From positions 44,410-108,409 of the forward strand of contig CAJNDS010000590.1 of assembly GCA_905221605.1 (NCBI GenBank): DNA of 64,000 nucleotides, in the 5' to 3' direction. The notes beneath the pieces were generated by a model, which had not been told where the DNA came from, did not search any database, and worked only from the letters and a program-made list of their open reading frames with translations. The stretch comes from Symbiodinium natans (lineage: Eukaryota > Sar > Dinophyceae > Suessiales > Symbiodiniaceae). Made by a program: the position numbers and the translations under genes. Shown piece by piece: positions 20,471 to 32,545 of the stretch (position 1 is the stretch's first letter; each line of letters begins with the position of its first letter).

Positions 20471-20739
20471 GATCTATGGTGCCACCGGAACCGCCTTCAC
20501 CAGCAGGATCTTTGGTGCCACCGGAACCACCATCACCCGCGGAATCCATGGCGCCACCTCGACCTCCACCAGTTCCTCGATTCAGAATGCCTCAAAGGCC
20601 TCCACGTCCTTTGAGAGGAGGAGGAGACTATTCGGTGTGGGACCTCCTAAACACACCAGTGGAACCTTCATCGCCAATGTCACCTGTGCCCACGGAGGTA
20701 TCGGATCGCGGTCGTTCAAGAAGCGCAGGGAATTACTGA
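20471..20739 (+). CDS. Candidate terminal exon, proline-rich protein
   Basis: After the acceptor ...GGCAG at 20470 the frame beginning SMVPPEPPSPAGS stays open for 88 residues to the TGA at 20737-20739. It has an imperfect tandem of the VPPEPPSPA unit (two clear copies and a third diverged as MAPPRPPPVP). It continues with GGGDYSVWDLLNTPVEPSSP and ends in an Arg/Ser-rich tail (SDRGRSRSAGNY). It sits in about 400 bases without telomere-type repeats, unlike its surroundings. It might be a terminal exon of an upstream gene or a retroelement gag fragment, since Pro-rich repeats also occur in ORF1 of the intact element here. No family was recognised. An internal ATG at 20476 would also allow it to be a complete small ORF. 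Confidence 0.45.
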
Positions 20740-21407
20740 CCCTATCTAATATAGTCTTAACCAGGATTTCCCCGGGGATATGGCGCACGCAATTCCTTAT
20801 CAACAAGAAAGTCAACCCTAGAGTCACTCCCAAGGTAGAGCCCCACCCCCACCGCCCTGTAAAGCAATGCAGGTTAGGAAGCAGAGGGTTTAGGGTTTTA
20901 GGGGTTTTAGGGTTCAGGGGTTTAGGGTTGGTTAGGCAGAAGCGATCATCCTGTAAAAATTCCAAACCTTAGCTCACAAACCCGGAATGAACCACCCCAT
21001 AAACCCAAAGAGGAAGATAAAACAGAATACAACCCTGCACACCCCTAAGCCCTCAAACCCACGGCCCACCGCCCCATCAGCCCCAAACCCAGAATACTTA
21101 AAGGTTCACGGGTAGATCCAACAAGCAGGACTATACAAGTACCGTAGACATGGGTATAGCTAAAGTTGCCATACTTCTGCCCCTACTTGTCAGCACCCTA
21201 AATCGTAAACTCTACTCATGCCCCTTGCTATACGCACCTTGAGCCCTAAACTCTAAGCCCGAAACCCTCAACCCCAAACCCTAAACCCCAAACCCCAAGC
21301 CCTAAACCCTAACCCCCAAACCCTACCGTAAACCACAAACCCCAAGCCCAAAGCCCTACCCCCAAACAGTAAACCCTAAACCCATGAACCTCCAAGTAGA
21401 CCGCGAG

Positions 21408-21452
21408 GCCCAGCAGGCCTCCCTCCGGGAGGAGCGGCGGCGGAGCGCCGAG
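21408..21452 (+). CDS. Candidate 45-nt exon, charged helix
   Basis: Between AG|G at 21407 and a GTTCAT donor at 21453 the block reads AQQASLREERRRSAE in phase 0. It is similar in character to the blocks at 17.3-19.1 kb but lies beyond the stop codon at 20739. It starts 10 bases after a copy of the CATGAACCTCC repeat. Confidence 0.3.
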
Positions 21453-24400
21453 GTTCATGCAGGGACGCCTGGTTTCCTTCCCCCCCTCTAATTTTTTTTT
21501 TTTGAAGGGGGGGGGTGGGGGGGGTGGGGTTTAGGGTTTTTTTAGGGTTTAGGGTTTAGGGTTTAGGGTTTAGGGTTTAGGGTTTAGGGTTTAGGGTTTA
21601 GGGTTTAGGGTTTAGGGTTTAGGGTTTAGGGTTTAGGGTTCTTAGGTTCTTAGGTTCTTAGGTTCTTAGGTTCTTTGGTTCTTTAGTTTTTATGTTTTAG
21701 GTTTTTGGGTGTTTTAGGTGGGAGTTTAGGGTTTAGGGTTTAGGGTTCTTAGGTTCTTTGGTTTTTATGTTTTAGGTTTTTGGGTGTTTTAGGTGGGAGG
21801 GGCGAGCCAGAAGGGAGGGGGAGGAGAGGGAGGGGAGACGGGAAGCGGCCTTCGGGGTGGGGGCAGGGGTTGGGGTTTTCAAGCTTGAGGTGTGGCTTAG
21901 GGTTTAGGGTTTAGGGTTTAGGGTTTAGGGTTTAGGGTTTAGGGTTTAGGGTTTAGGGTTTAGAGGTTTAAGCAGGCTGAAGCTAGGGGCTGCAGCAGGT
22001 TCTGCAGGAGTTTAGGCGCGCAGAAAGCCTGTAAGCCCTGTGCCCACCATGAAGCCTGAGCCCTAAACCCTGAACCCCAACCGTAAACCCTGTGCCTGGG
22101 GTTGAGGGTGTAGGGTTTAGGGGTTAGGGTTTAGGGTGCAGGGCACACCAGCCCAACAAAGCAGGCATCAAGCGCACACGCCTGGCTTGCTGGGCGACCC
22201 TGCGCTCTAAACCGAAACCCGAAGCCCTCAACCCCCAAACCCTAAACCCCACACAAACCCCTTAAAACCCGAAGCCCGAAGCCCTGAACCCCAAGCCCTG
22301 AATCCAGCTGAGGCCCGCGCCCGACGAATGCTGGCGGCCGCAAGGGGCAATGGCTGCTTGGCCTTTAGGGTTTCGAGATTAGGGTTACGGTTAAGGGTGT
22401 AGGGTTTAGGGTTGAGGTGGGGGTAAGCCCTGAGCCCTAAACCCTAAAACCCTAAAGCCTAAATCCTAAATCGTGTGTTGGTCACAGTCAAGCTTGGGGG
22501 CCTGTGGGGTCAGTAGCCCCAGCATCAGCCCATTAGCTTAGAGGTTCAGGGTTTCAGGGTACCCTAAACCCTAAACCCTGAACCCTAAACCCTAAACCCT
22601 AAACCCTAAACCCTAAACCCTAAACACTAAACACTAAACCCTAAACCCTAAACCCTAAACCCTAAACCCTAAACCCTAAACCCTAAACCCTAAACCCTAA
22701 ACCGAAGCCCCTTGCCACGGCGGCCCCGTGAGCCGAGGTGCCCACAAGTGGATGGACTCAACCAGGCGGGGGCCCGGCTTTGGCCCTGAGCTTTAGGTTT
22801 CAGGGGTTTGGGGGTTTGGGGTTTGGGGTTTAGGGTTTCGGGTTTCGGGTGTAGGGTTTGGGGTTTAGGGTTTCGGGTTTCGGGTGTAGGGTTTAGGGTT
22901 GAGGGTTTGGGGATGTCGGGGTTTAGGGGTTCAGGGGTTGAGGGGTTTCGGGGTTTCGGGGTTTCGGGGTTTCGGGGTTTCGGGTTTGTGTACTTGTCCT
23001 TCTAAGCTGGGGTTTACGGTTTGGGGGTTTTGTACGTCTAAGCTGGGGGGGCAGGTCGAGGCGCTAGGCTCTGTAGGGCCGGGTTTCTTGCAGGTTCATG
23101 GAGAAGCTAAACGTATGGTAAGCGGCAGTTATGAAAATTGCTTAGATCACCCTGGGCCTCAAACTCCTGAACCTTCAGCCCTAAGCCGAACTCTTACTTA
23201 ACCCTTAACCCTTAACCCTTAACCCTTAAACCTTAAACCTTAAACCTTAAACCCTTAAACCCTTAAACCCCTAAACCCTTAAACCCTTAAACCCCTTAAT
23301 CCCTAAGCCCCTAAACCCCTAAACCCCGAAACCCTAAGCCCTAACACCTTCAGCCCGCATACCCGAGAGCAGATAAGTCCCAGACGCGGCTCTGTGGAAG
23401 AGTCCCGCCAGGTCTCCCAACATCGAATCAGAGGGCTGAGCCGACTCGCCAATGAAGGCATGAGGGCCTTCAAAGCTTGGGGTTTAGGGTTTAGGGTTTA
23501 GGGTTTAGGGTTTGGGGTTTGGGGTTTAGGGTTTAGGGTTTAGGGTTTAGGGTTTAGGGTTTAGATGTGATGCTGAGTATTACAGGCTTGGAGGTGTAGG
23601 ATCGCCCTCAAGGATTCTAAGGTGGGCTTTGGGATACTTGTAAGTGGGCAGAACAATCTATTCGGGGTACCTATAGACCCACTTATGACTATCCATGAAC
23701 CTCCAACCGCCCTGATGCTCGTCACGGATGGTCCTGATCTTGCACCCAAAGTGGACACTTTGACCCTGTTTTAAGGGTTTGGTTTGCCTTACAAGCCCCT
23801 CTTACGCCTAAAAGGGTACCCCTTTCTTTACCTAGGTCCCCAAACCCTAAACCCTAAACCGGGGTCTAGTAATTTGGGGTTTACGGTCTAGGGCTTCGGT
23901 GGCGTTGCCCTAAGTACAAGGTGGGGCCCTGGAAAGAAAGCGTTTACGGTTTAGGGTTTAGGGTTTGGGGCGGTTTAGGGTGTTTAGGGTTTAAGGTCTA
24001 CGGCCATGAAAGGCCCTTGGCCCCGACATTCACGAAAGCCCTCTACCAGATCCAGTCTGAGTACCAGTATAGCCATGATGTGGGCATTTCTGAAAATCGG
24101 GGAGCCCTTATACCTTTACGACCCCCAAAAAGGGTGCCCCCTCCCCTCCCCCCCCCCCCATTTTCGGAAACGCCCACGTGGCCAAAGTACTGTAGGAAAG
24201 ACGGAGCGAAGTGGCAGGATGTGTGTGGTTTGACAGGGCTTCCGCACCTTCAAGTTTCTGGTAGCATCTTTGCCCTAAACCCTAAATCATTAAACCCTCG
24301 ACGGTGAACCCTCAACCCCTACACCCCTAACCTGACTCTCGGTGGTTTAGGCCCTGGAGCCTGCTTGCTCTTGTGACCTTGTAGGGTGTACTGTTTGTTT

Positions 24401-26144
24401 GTTCGGGTTTAGGGTTTAGGGTTTAGGGTTTATTCCTGGCAGTTCGTTCTGACTCTTCTAGCTGTATGACCGCAAATGCCGAACAACGCTGCAGAGCGGA
24501 ACATGAAAGAATGTATGGCGAATCATAGCAGCCCTCACCGCCGGGGTGTCCGGATAGAAATCGTAGGGTTTGAAGGATTAGGGTTTATAGGGTTTAGGGT
24601 TTATAGGGTTTAGGGTTGAGGGTGTAGGGTTCAGTACAGGCTTCAGGGTGCAGGGTTTGGGCATTGAGGGGTTCTACCCTGACGTGAAAGCAAGCAGCCG
24701 GTGTGCTGCAAAGCTTCATGCTTTCGGGGTTGGGTAAGGTGAGGGTTTAGGGTTTTGGGTTTTGGGTTTTGGGTTTTGGGTTTTGGGTTTTGGGTTTTGG
24801 GTTTTGGGTTCAGGGTTCAGGGTTCAGGGTTCAGGGTTCAGGGTTCAGGGTTTAGGTTTTAGGGTTAAGGTTTTAGGGTTTAGGGTTCGGAGCTTAGGGT
24901 TTAGGGTAGAGGTTTAGGGTGGTTCGGGGCAACGAGCGCCAACCATGAACCCGAATCAACCCTAATCACCCCTCAGCCCCCCAAACAGTGAGCCGAAAGC
25001 CCAAAACACCCCCGCAACCAAAAAACACCTCAACACCTCAACCGAAGTTCCCAAGAACAGAAAACCCTAAACCCTAAACCCTAAAACCCTAAAACCCTTA
25101 ACCCTAAACCCTAAACCCTGAACCTTAACACCCCAAAACCCCAGACAAAACTCAGGGCCATTAACGCCCAAGAATCCTGGAAGTCAGAGACTATTCTTCG
25201 CCCGAAGCCGAGGGCTGTTTAGGGTTTAGGGTTTAGGGTTTAGGGTTTAGGGTTTAGGGTTTAGGGTTTAGGGTTTAGGGCTCTGGGTTTAGGGTTCAGT
25301 GTTCAGGATTGGGGGTCTAGGGTTTCAGAGCTTAGGGTTTTAAGGGTTTCAGGGCTTTAGTGTCAAGATTTGTAGGCTATATCGGCCTAGCCTTCCCTTC
25401 TGGGCTTCTAAGGCATCCTTATACACGAACCCTAAACCCCACACCCTAAACCCTGAAATCCCGTACTTGGTAGTGCTTGGTGGTCTGCACATGGTCTGGC
25501 TCGAGTCTCACCAAGCTCTTGCAAGTCGTAGGAGCTCAAGGCTTACGGAGGGATGGCTTTTCACTCTGAGCTGTTTAGGGGCTCGGGGGGCTATGGTGAT
25601 TTTGCTTGAATTGAGTCGAGCTTGCAGGGGATCGATCTTGGGCAGGTTTGAAAGTTTGGGGTTTGGGGTTCAGGGTTTAGTTTGTAGGGAGTGTTCCACT
25701 GCTTGCGTGGAAGAGGGCATGCTCTTCGGCAGCCAGCCGGGTGTGGATGTTCGCATCGCAGCCCTGCCACTCTGCCAGTCGAGCGCATGCCAACCACAAA
25801 CCCAATCCCTGAATCCCAAAACCCGAAACCCTAAACCCTAAACCGACTATGCCTCTGTCCCGAAACTCCAAACCCCAAACCCCAAACCCTAAACCCCAAA
25901 CCCAACATTGATCTTTCGGGGCACTGGGCTGCGAGCCCTGAGCCCTAAGTAAGGGTTGTTCGACAAGTCAGGAGGTCCTTCAGGTGGCCCAAGATTTACG
26001 GAAGATCAGGGTAGTGCAGAGACCCTTCAGGGCCCACATAAGGTCTAGGGTTTAGGGTTAAGGGTTAAGGGTTAAGGTTAGGCGAACCCTACACCCTGCG
26101 TGGTGGTTCATGGATGGTTACAACCTGCGCAGAAGCGAGCAGAG
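21453..26144. other. TTTAGGG mosaic, variant arrays, no confident gene
   Basis: Long perfect TTTAGGG arrays lie at about 21535-21640 and 21900-21960, and CCCTAAA at about 22562-22702. Variant arrays include TTTCGGGG (22940-22985), CCCTTAA (23200-23300), TTTTGGG (24745-24810) and TTCAGGG (24815-24850). A 60-base segment ending TTTTTGGGTGTTTTAGGTGGGAG is duplicated at about 21660-21725 and 21740-21800. Isolated open blocks exist but none has two convincing splice sites. Confidence 0.6.
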
Positions 26145-29100
26145 GCAAACCTTCCCGGACGAGACGGACTTGTCTTGGCCGAGCACGTACCACAGCCACT
26201 CGAAGCGGTATAAAGTGGTCTTTGGAAACGAGCTTCTATGGGAGTACATTGGGTCTCAAGGGTATAGAGGGGCTTGGAGAGGCCCAAAGGGTTCTAGAGG
26301 GCTTTATAAGGGTTTTAAGTGTTTAACAGGATTGATGCCCTAAATGTGGTGGCCGGCAACCAAGCTTCTAATCCCCAACCTTGAACCCTTAACACCCTGT
26401 ACATCTGTTTGACCCTAAGGCCCTTAAGCCCAAGCCCTGTTAACCCTGCAACCCACCGCCCCAAACCGTACGACCCTACCCGAAAACTCTCAGCTTATAC
26501 GCCCAAACCCCACAAGCCCTAAGGCCTTTACTCCCAAGCAGTGGGCTCGAAAAATGGGGAGGTTCGCCAATCGTCGCATCTTACTGATGAAGCCTGCGGC
26601 CATAAAGGGTTACTTCTGCGAATCTGTGGCACCCCCCTTTACCCTAAGGCCCTGAAGCCCTAAAACCCTAAACCCCTAAAACCCCTAAAACCCCTAAAAC
26701 CCCTAAAACCCCTAAAAGCCCTAAACCCCTAAAACCCCTACAACCCCTAAAACCCCTAAAACCCCTAAACCCCTAAAACCCCTAAAACCCCTAAAACCCC
26801 TAAAACCCCTAAAACCCCTAAAACCCCTAAAACCCCGAACCTGAAACCATAAGCCACCCTAGACCCTGACTCCAAGCAAGCGCACAGGCTATCGACCTCA
26901 CCTGGGATTCCCACAAGCTCCTCTAGGCGCGGCGCGAGACGTGATGGAGTGTTGATTCGGGTTGAAGGTTTAGGGTTTAGGGTTTAGGGTCTAGGTTCTA
27001 GGTTTTAGGGTTTAGGGTTCAGGGTTAGGGTTTATAGTCGATTTAGGAGCGTGTAGGTTGCAACACACACACACACACAGAGACAGGGGCTACTAGGGTT
27101 CAGGATGCTGGGGCTTCCCGAGGCCTCAACTGAAACTCCCACGAAAACCTAAACCCTGAATTCTAAACCCTAAGCCCTAAGCCCTAAACCCTAAACCCTA
27201 AACCCTAAACCCCAAGCCCTACACCCTCCTCTCGGCAGGGCTGGGGCCGGATCCCGTGCACGCGTGGGCACCCGACGCCACGCTCCACTGCTACGCCTTT
27301 GTGGTGCCAGGCGCCTCCGGGTTTGGAGGGGTTTGGGGTTTGTTTAGGGGTTTAGGGGTTTAGGGGTTTAGGGTTTAGGGTTTAGGGGTTTAGGGTTTAG
27401 GGTTTAGGGTTTAGGGTTAAACCCTGAACCCTAGACAGAGTTGGGGTTGAGGGCTGCAGGGTTTAGGGCAAAATGGTCTGGGGTCTAGGCTCCAGAACTT
27501 GTGGGTTTGGGGTGCCAAGGTTTGGGGTTTTGTACGCAGGTCAGGAGAGAAGTCTTGTTCGCAGCACACGTGTCGACCCCAGATGGTGACCTCTGCGGAC
27601 GTAGTTAGTTCGAACCCTAAACCCTAAACCCTAAACCCTAAACCCTAAACCCTAAACCCTAAACCCTAAACCCTAAACCCTAAACCCTAAACCCTAAGAG
27701 CGAGCCTCGAACTCCCAACCCCGCAAGGGCACCGACAGGTTTTGGGAGCGTAGACTCAAGAAAGAGAGACGAAACTGGTGAACTCCGGGTTACTACTACT
27801 TGCTTGAGAACGCCCACAATTTCTTTTAGCGTTCTCGAGTTTAGGGCTCCAAACACACATATTCTTCCTTATATGGGTTATATATAGAGGGTTTTTTCGC
27901 TGCCCACTGTAGATGTGCAACAGGGTCCTGACTTCTATCAGGGCATCGAAATGGGCCCTAAAACCCTAAACCCTGCACCCTAAACCCGAAAGCCTAATCT
28001 CTGCACCCTAACCCTAAACACTAAACCCTAAACCCTAAACCCTAAGCCCTAAGCCCTAAACCCTAAACCCTAAACCCTAAATTCCAGTCGTTGTGGAGCG
28101 CCATGAGGCAACGATCACACATCGATCGTGCCCGAGGACTGGAACGGGTGGCTGCCGCCGCATCCAGACACTCAGCGATGAATAGTTGAACTCTAAACCC
28201 CAAACCCCAAATCCAAAAACCCTAAACCCTACATCCTAAACCCTAAACCCTAAATCCTAAACCCTAAACCCTAAACCCTAAACCAAGAGGCAGGTTTAGA
28301 CCAGCCTCAGGGCTTTTAGTCGGTCTTCGGGATTTAGGAGGTTCAGAGCAGTTAGGGTGTTTAGGGTTTAGGAGATCCTAAACCCCCTGAACCCCAAAAC
28401 CCTGGCCTCTTGCCGGGCTACCAAGGACGAAGTGCCGCCGGAGAGGGAACCCACGCCAAAGAAGAGCAAGACCCGCCAGGGTTTAGGGTTTAGGGTTTAG
28501 GGTTTAGGGTTTAGGGTTTAGTTAGGGTTTAGGGTTTAGGGCCTAGGGTTTAGGGTATAGGGTATAGGGTCTGGGGCATGATTGGGACTTGTGTTTCAAC
28601 ATGAAAAGGATTGACCTTCCAGGCTTCAGTTGAAGACTTTCAGAAGCCCCCTAAACCAGAAAGCCTAGACTCCATACGATCTCGACTCCCTTGACCGCAA
28701 CTTAACGCCCATATATATATATATATATCTTAGCTCCCTGCGTTAAATCATGATCGGCACTTCCAGCAGTCCTGCCTTTGATGCCAAGATTTGTGGACTA
28801 CAACTGTTGGTATCCCTAAACCCTAAACCCTAAACCCTAAACCCGGTATAGGGCTCAGGGCTCAGGGCTTACGGAGGCTGCTTTTGCTTTAGGGATCAGG
28901 GCCGCCGAACTCGTGCGCCTGAACCCTGGACCGAAAATAGCCCCAAACTCTAAACCCCAAACTCCAAGCCCTAAACCCTAAACCCTATACCCTAAACCCT
29001 AAACCCTAAACCCCCCAAAGCCTAGGGAGCCTTGGCCTCCAAGAACCGGAGGATGACGTAAGTGAACTTAAGCCCTTAGACTGACCTAAGCCCCAAGAGC

Positions 29101-31484
29101 CTATTCGGGTTTAGGGTTTAGGGTTTAGGGTTTAGGGTTTAGGGTTTAGGGTTTAGGGTTTAGGGTTTACCCTGGCGAGGAAGGAGTCGAGAAAGAACAA
29201 GAGGTCCAACCAGCTGAAAATCACTGAGGAGGCCACGCAAGTCGCCCAGATCCGCTGCTAAACCCGAAACCCCTAAACCCCCCAATCCCCTAAACCCTTA
29301 ACCCTTATACCCTAAACCCTAGACCCCTAAACCCCTAAACCCCGAAACCCCTAAACCCCTTAACCCCCTAACCCCCCTGAACCTTAAACCGCAGCTACTT
29401 GATCACAGTTCAGGGGTGATGTGCCTCGTCATGGCGGGAGCTCCTGCTTCTTGGGGACTTGGAGGACCCTAAACCCTAAACCCTAAACCCTAAAGGGCAG
29501 TGAGACGTAATGTTATACCTAGGGATTGGGGTTCAGGGTTACAAGCCCTAGGACGCTCTTACTCTTGGGCGTGGCGGCATCTCAGCGATGAGTCCCAAAC
29601 CCTACACCCTAAACCGTAAACCCTGCACCCTGAACTCTAAACCCTTAGGTTTAAGTTTCAAGAGCCCGAGATTCTTCAGGCCTGAGACCGTCAAACCTCT
29701 CCAAGTTCTGGTTTTGAGTGTTGAAGGCTTGTGGGCTTCTGGGTTCTAGGGCTAAAGTCTAAAGGGTTTAGGGTTTAGGGATTAGGGCTTAACGGTTCAG
29801 AGTTTAGGTTGGTTGGTTGAAAGACACCAATGTGTCGTCTCTTCATGCTTAGGACCCCAAACCCAAACCCTAAACCCAAAACCCCTGAACCCTAAACCCT
29901 AAACCCCAAACCTTCGGAGGGATCAATAGTACCCCGCCCCATTGTAATCCCAATTAAGGACTGTTAGTATAAGGGGCAACATCCCAACCTAAACCCTATA
30001 AACCCTGAACACTCTAAACCCGAAACCCTAAACCCTTAACCCTTAACCCTTAACCCTAAACCCTAAACCCTAAACCCTAAACCCAGAACCCTAAACCCTA
30101 AACCCTAAACCCTAATCTCTGAACCCTACCCCTTCGAGGCGTCGAAGCGGTTGCAGTCGCAACTCCAGAGTGCGACGCGTGGCGCCCCGCGGCTGCGAGG
30201 TTTAGGGTTTAGGGTTTAGGGTTTAGGGTTCAGGGGTTTGGGGTTTGGGGTTTAGGGTTCAGGGTTTGGAGTTCAGAGTTTAGGGTTCAGGGTTTGGGGT
30301 TTGGGGTTTAGGGTTTGGGGTTTAGGGTTTAGGGTTTAGGGTTCAGGGTTTGGGGTTCAGAGTTTAGGGTTCAGGGTTTGGGGTTTAGGGTTCAGGGTTT
30401 AGGAATCAAGGTTTGGGGATTAGGGTTCAGGGGTTTAGGGTTCAGGGGTTTGGGGTTTAGGGTTCAGGGGTTTAGGGTTCAGGGGTTTGGGGTTTCGGGT
30501 TTGGGGTTTAGGGTTTAGGGTTTTGGGTTTAGGGTTAAGGGTTTGGGTTTCAGGGTTTCAGGGTTTCAGGGTTTCAGGGTTTCAGGGTTTAGGGTTTTGT
30601 TTTTTTTTTTTTTGCACGGAGGGTTATAAGTATGGCTACCATATGCTTGCAAGCCTTTTTTTCTACACATGAAACCCTAAGTAAGGGATTACGGTTTAAG
30701 ATGTTTTGACAGCTTTTGCAATTCAAGGGTCCTTTTTTCAAGTTTGTAGGGCCTCATGCACGGAATCTTTCGGGACGTTTGGAGGTTTTCAGGAGGCACT
30801 TAGAGGGCTTCTTGAGGGCTCTGTATGGGGCGGTCTTACGGGGAGTTGTAGGAGTGTTCTCGGGAATAATCGGGTTTAGGGTTTGGGGTTTGGGGTTTAG
30901 GGTTTAGGGTTTAGGGTCTAGGGTCTAGGGTTTAGGGTTTAGGGCAGTGCCGACGCCCCAAGCCCTCAGCCGTTCACGTGTGGGCCCAACTGAGCAGCGT
31001 TTTTTTTCTAGGAGCAAGGCTACATGGAGACGCGATCAGCCGCGTAGCATTTTGCCTGCAGGGCGTAGGTCTGCGTAGGGTCCGCGTAGGCAAGTCTATG
31101 CAGTATGGACGCGTAGGTCAGCGTAAGTTGTCTATGCTTTGCCGCGTAACTCCGCGTAGGCACGCGTCAACAACATACTCCGCGCGTAGGCCGCGCGCCT
31201 ACTAAACATGAGCTGACGCGTAGGCCCACGTAGGATACCCATGCCATTACAACACCCCGTAGGATGAGAAAAAATGCTCAACTGTGCGGTTCGTTCAAGA
31301 CAGCTACCATATGATGTCCCACCCGCTCACCCCCCTCACCCCCCTGGCAAACCCCAAACCCTAAACCCGAAACCCTACACCCTAAACCCTTTCATGGGGG
31401 CGAGGTCTCCCTGCGAAAGATCTTCGCCAAACATGAAGCTTGGCGGCTTTAGTTCCCAGGGCTCCAGGACCGAGAGGCCTCAGG
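26145..31484 (+). CDS. Candidate seven-exon gene on the plus strand, telomere-repeat introns
   Basis: Blocks 26145-26207, 27239-27320, 27728-27777, 28426-28480, 29180-29253, 30139-30199 and 31405-31484 (63, 82, 50, 55, 74, 61, 80 nt) each follow AG|G and end at GT, or GC at 29254. Joined they give 465 nt, 155 codons, with no stop and compatible phases. Clear coding-like peptides are GPDPVHAWAPDATLHCYAFV (27239 block) and KESRKNKRSNQLKITEEATQ (29180 block). Several donors are the first base of a G|GTTTAGGG array. Caution: the 27728, 28426 and 30139 blocks read more naturally in other frames (for example DEVPPEREPTPKKSKTRQ), so exons may be missing or this may be two genes. Function unknown. 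Confidence 0.35.
26650..26840. repeat. Nine-base telomere-like array (CCCCTAAAA)n
   Basis: About twenty units of CCCCTAAAA with occasional 8-base or substituted units, on the + strand. This is a length variant of the CCCTAAA repeat that dominates the region. Confidence 0.9.
31035..31245 (+). repeat. Cluster of degenerate CGCGTAGG motifs
   Basis: About eleven GCGTAGG-like octamers occur within about 210 bases at irregular spacing (roughly 8-30 bases), mixed with TCTATGC words. The stretch has no TTTAGGG units and differs in composition from both flanks. No ORF or known element was recognised. Confidence 0.6.
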
Positions 31485-31857
31485 GTTTTGAGGTTGAGGG
31501 TTTAGGGTTAGGGTGTAGGGTGTAGGGTTGAGGGTTTAGGGTTTAGGGGGTAGTATCAGGTATGTAGGCTACTAATGGGGGTCTACGTGCGATCCTCCAT
31601 GACTTCCAGGTGGAAGATCTTAAATGGGTTCTGACCGTGTAGCTGTCCTTACAAGCTCGAGTTTTGCATGGAGTTCGGGTGTGCAGGAAACCCTAAACCC
31701 TCAACCCTAAGGGTTTAGGGTTTAGGGTTTAGGTGTAGGGTTTAGGGTTTAGGGTTTAGGAGAACCAACAGCAGCTTGGGGGGGCGAGGTCTGTGCTGGG
31801 CGCTTATTGGGTGTCTTTTGGATTCAATGTGTCTGTGGTTCCGTGTCCCGTGTCGGT

Positions 31858-32106
31858 ATCCCCCCCCCCCACCCCCACCCCCCCTACCCCCCCCCCCCCC
31901 CACCCCCCCACCCCCCCCACCCCCCCCACCCCCCCCAACCCCCCCCCCCCCCCACCCAACAACCCCAACAACTTCAACCCCCAACCAACCCCCACCCCCC
32001 CCCCCCCCAACGCTCCCCAACCCCCCCCCAACCCCCCCCCAACCCCCCCCAACCCCCCCCCAACCCCCCCCCACCCCCCCCCAACCCCCCCCCAACCCCC
32101 CCCCAC
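31858..32106. repeat. Poly-C low-complexity tract
   Basis: About 250 bases made almost wholly of C runs broken by A or AA, with a short ACAACCCCAACAACTTCAA interruption. Apparent proline-rich or glycine-rich frames across it are composition artefacts. It abuts CCCTAAA repeats at 32112. Confidence 0.95.
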
Positions 32107-32411
32107 CTCCCTAAACCCTAAACCCTAAACCCCAAAACTCTAAACCCTAAACCCAAAACCCCTAAACCCCTAAACCCGTAAACCCCTAAACCCTAAACCC
32201 CAAACCCTCAACCCAAACCCCAACCACAGCACCCCACAGGGGGGCCCAAACCACAGGCGGGGACCCTAAACCCTAAAACCCTAAGCCCGAAACCTAAACC
32301 CTAAACCCGAAAACCCTAAACCCTAAACCCTCAACCCTTAACCCTAAACCCTAAACCCTAAACAAACCCAAACCCCAACCACGGCACCCCACAGGGCGGC
32401 CCAAACCACAG

Positions 32412-32480
32412 AAGGGCGGGGGGGGAAAGAATTTGGGGGGGGGGGGGGGGGGAAATTGGGGGGGGGGCAGCGACGCTGCA

Positions 32481-32518
<38 letters not shown>

Positions 32519-32545
32519 GCATATATATATATATATATATATATG
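32412..32545. repeat. G runs followed by a self-complementary (AT)n pair
   Basis: Two long G runs (about 32417-32470) precede an AT dinucleotide array at about 32483-32545 that is split by GGGC, so the two AT arms can fold back on each other. Confidence 0.9.

Noticed and set aside
31742-32128. Proline-rich and glycine-rich frames of about 100 codons
   Set aside because: All frames on both strands are open because the tract is poly-C; composition artefact.
9960-32350. A true chromosome end
   Set aside because: Arrays occur in both orientations, are interrupted by unique blocks throughout, and are flanked on both sides by ordinary sequence and retroelements.
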